In this document: positions 23,060 to 24,322 of the stretch, piece by piece
Position numbering within the stretch: position 1 is the stretch's first letter
Layout: each line of letters begins with the position of its first letter
NCBI GenBank assembly: GCA_036518955.1
Contig: DATDMG010000391.1
Location: forward strand, 1-24,322
Origin: DATDMG01 sp036518955
Lineage (GTDB): Bacteria > Actinomycetota > Actinomycetes > Actinomycetales > Kineosporiaceae
Direction: 5' to 3'
DNA: 24,322 nucleotides
Notes under the pieces: model-generated
What the model was told of the DNA's origin: nothing
Databases searched by the model: none
Seen by the model: only the letters and a program-made list of their open reading frames with translations
Position numbers and translations under genes: made by a program

Positions 23060-23815
23060 GTGGCACGGCCTGGATTCGAGCAGCGGTCGCGAGCCGCGGA
23101 GCTGGTCGACTGGTCGACGCTTGCGGCCGGCCAGACCACCTCTGGCCGGCTGGTCGGCGAACTGACCCGGATGATCCGCGAAGGCCGCCTGATGGCAGGG
23201 GACCGGATCCCCGCCGAACGCGATCTCGCCGAGCTGATCGGGGTGTCACGCACCTCCGTTCGGGAGGCCCTGCGCGAACTGGAGCTGCGCGGGATGCTCG
23301 ACCGCCGGCCCGGACGAGGCACCGTGGTCGTGGATGCGCCTCGGCCCGACCTCGACGCCGGATTGCTGGGGAGCGTCGATGCCGCCGGACGGATGCTGCG
23401 CGAAGTGATGGACCTGCGCGCCGTGGTGGAGCCCCCGATCGCCGAGCGAGCCGCCACTCGGGGGACCTCCGCCGAGGTGGAGGCCCTGCGGGCACTCGTC
23501 GAGGAGAGCGAGGAGGCAGTACGAGGGGGCGGGCAGGGCTACCCGCGCTACGTCGTCCTCGACATCGAGTTCCACCTCGCTCTGGCGCGGATGACTCACA
23601 ACCCGTTGCTGGACCGGCTCCTGGCGGTGACGAACGAGTGGATGGCGCCGTCCCGGCGGTCCACGTTGCAGTCAGCCCGACGGATCGAGGTCTCCCTTGC
23701 GGCGCACAAGAAGATCTACGCAGCCGTCGCGGACCGGGACCCGGACGGCGCCGCGGCGGCCATGCGCGAGCACGTCAACCAGATCCAGCGGCTCATCGTG
23801 CCGAGTGTCCGATGA
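23060..23815 (+). CDS. GntR-family (FadR subfamily, FCD domain) transcriptional regulator
   Basis: A 251-residue protein. I choose the GTG at 23060 because GGAGG lies four bases before it; an in-frame GTG at 23027 would place the operator inside the coding region. The winged helix-turn-helix spans about 27-95: VGELTRMIREGRLMAGDRIP, AERDLAELIGVSRTSVREAL, RELELRGMLDRRPGRGTVVV. The FCD ligand domain follows, with metal-ligand residues in DIEFHLALARMTHN (Asp and His), SLAAHKKIYAAV (His) and MREHVNQI (His). Family knowledge: such FCD proteins bind small acids, amino acids or sugar acids through a metal ion and release DNA. Two matching palindromes, one before its own gene and one before the divergent ABC operon, are the likely operators. 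Its stop codon overlaps the ATG of the next gene (ATGA), so the two are translationally coupled. Confidence 0.93.
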   Translation: MARPGFEQRSRAAELVDWSTLAAGQTTSGRLVGELTRMIREGRLMAGDRIPAERDLAELIGVSRTSVREALRELELRGMLDRRPGRGTVVVDAPRPDLDAGLLGSVDAAGRMLREVMDLRAVVEPPIAERAATRGTSAEVEALRALVEESEEAVRGGGQGYPRYVVLDIEFHLALARMTHNPLLDRLLAVTNEWMAPSRRSTLQSARRIEVSLAAHKKIYAAVADRDPDGAAAAMREHVNQIQRLIVPSVR

Positions 23816-24322
23816 GTGAGACGCCGCGCTCCCTCCAGGCCGCTGGCCGGCAGGGCGTGGCGAGCCCGCACGCGCTGGCCTCCCGGGCGGGAGCCGACGT
23901 CCTGCGGGACGGCGGCAACGCGGTGGACGCCGCGTTGGCGGCGGCGACGGTGCTCGCCGTCGTCCTGCCGAATCAGTGTGCGATCGGCGGCGACCTCGTC
24001 GCCCTCGTCGGGCTCCCGGACGGCTCCGCCCGGGTGCTGAACGGAAGCGGCCGTGCGCCGGCCGCCGTCGACGTCGAGGCCTTCCGCGGGCGAGGCGACC
24101 GGGTGCCCGTCGACGGCGCACTGCCGGTGACGGTACCTGGCATCGTTGACGGCTGGCACGACCTCGCGCGGTTCTGGGGCACCCGGCCCGTGGCGACCGC
24201 GCTGGTGGCCGCTGCGGCCGTGGCCAGGGACGGCGTGCCGGTCAGCGCCGGGCTCTCCCGGGATCTGGTCCGGGAGTCGGGACGGATCCTCGCCGATCCC
24301 GGACTGTCCCGGGTGCTCGCCC
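23812..24322 (+). CDS. Gamma-glutamyltransferase family protein, N-terminal part (3' end outside window)
   Basis: The ATG at 23812 overlaps the GntR stop codon by four bases; the frame stays open to the window end, giving 170 residues of what is normally a protein of about 500-600. Family hallmarks are GVASPHALASRAGADVLRDG, GGNAVDAALAAATVLAVVLP, IGGDLVALVG, VLNGSGRAP and LPVTVPGIVDGWHDL. Family knowledge: the proenzyme cleaves itself at a Thr further downstream to give an active N-terminal nucleophile hydrolase that hydrolyses or transfers gamma-glutamyl groups of glutathione and related compounds, or amides in related acylases. The catalytic Thr is not visible. No signal peptide is seen at the N-terminus (MSETPRSLQAAGRQG), which argues for a cytoplasmic location. 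Together with the divergent amino acid importer it suggests scavenging of a glutamyl compound. Confidence 0.92.
   Translation, partial: MSETPRSLQAAGRQGVASPHALASRAGADVLRDGGNAVDAALAAATVLAVVLPNQCAIGGDLVALVGLPDGSARVLNGSGRAPAAVDVEAFRGRGDRVPVDGALPVTVPGIVDGWHDLARFWGTRPVATALVAAAAVARDGVPVSAGLSRDLVRESGRILADPGLSRVLA

Overview
This is a high-GC actinobacterial chromosome segment. The evidence is the strong G/C preference at third codon positions, frequent GTG starts behind GGAGG-type ribosome binding sites, and typical actinobacterial families: a lipid kinase with an N-terminal membrane domain, a DUF1254/DUF1214 protein, HdeD-like and DUF1003 membrane proteins, a P-loop/repeat protein and FadR-type GntR regulation. 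I cannot name the genus from the sequence alone. I see no rRNA, tRNA, CRISPR array, transposase, integrase or phage gene.

Layout. (1) 1-515: the 3' end of a LuxR-type regulator. (2) 729-4008, plus strand: an apparent operon of an ornithine carbamoyltransferase-like protein whose active-site motifs are almost all replaced, a membrane-anchored diacylglycerol-kinase-family lipid kinase, and a calcineurin-like phosphoesterase. (3) 4065-8838, minus strand: HdeD-like membrane protein, a long non-coding stretch, a small Cys-rich lipoprotein, a 458-residue membrane protein and a DUF1254/DUF1214 protein. (4) 9241-15333, plus strand: a 1053-residue P-loop protein with about 18 repeats of 32 residues, a glycogen-debranching-type glucosidase with an apparent C-terminal SCP2-like domain, and a second lipoprotein paralogous to the first. 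(5) 15506-17293, minus: an orphan PAS sensor histidine kinase, followed by 640 bases with little recognisable content. (6) 17933-20324: a metallo-beta-lactamase-fold hydrolase divergent from a TetR regulator, then a DUF1003 protein. (7) 20389-24322: a polar amino acid ABC importer operon (minus strand) divergent from a GntR/FadR-type regulator that overlaps the start of a gamma-glutamyltransferase-family gene, cut by the window end.

How the parts fit. The last block reads as a self-contained uptake module. A gamma-glutamyltransferase-like enzyme would release an amino acid or peptide product, the ABC system would import an amino acid, and the GntR protein probably controls both arms through two copies of the same palindrome (TTGGT-TGG-ACCAA), one in front of each transcript. 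The first 15 kb looks like an accessory envelope/stress region. The most unusual observations are the carbamoyltransferase-like protein that has lost its carbamoyl-phosphate and ornithine ligands, the paralogous lipoprotein pair whose members end in Cys, the debranching enzyme/SCP2 fusion, and a striking concentration of different short tandem duplications (15-22 bp units, mostly two copies) confined to non-coding DNA, especially 7339-8200.
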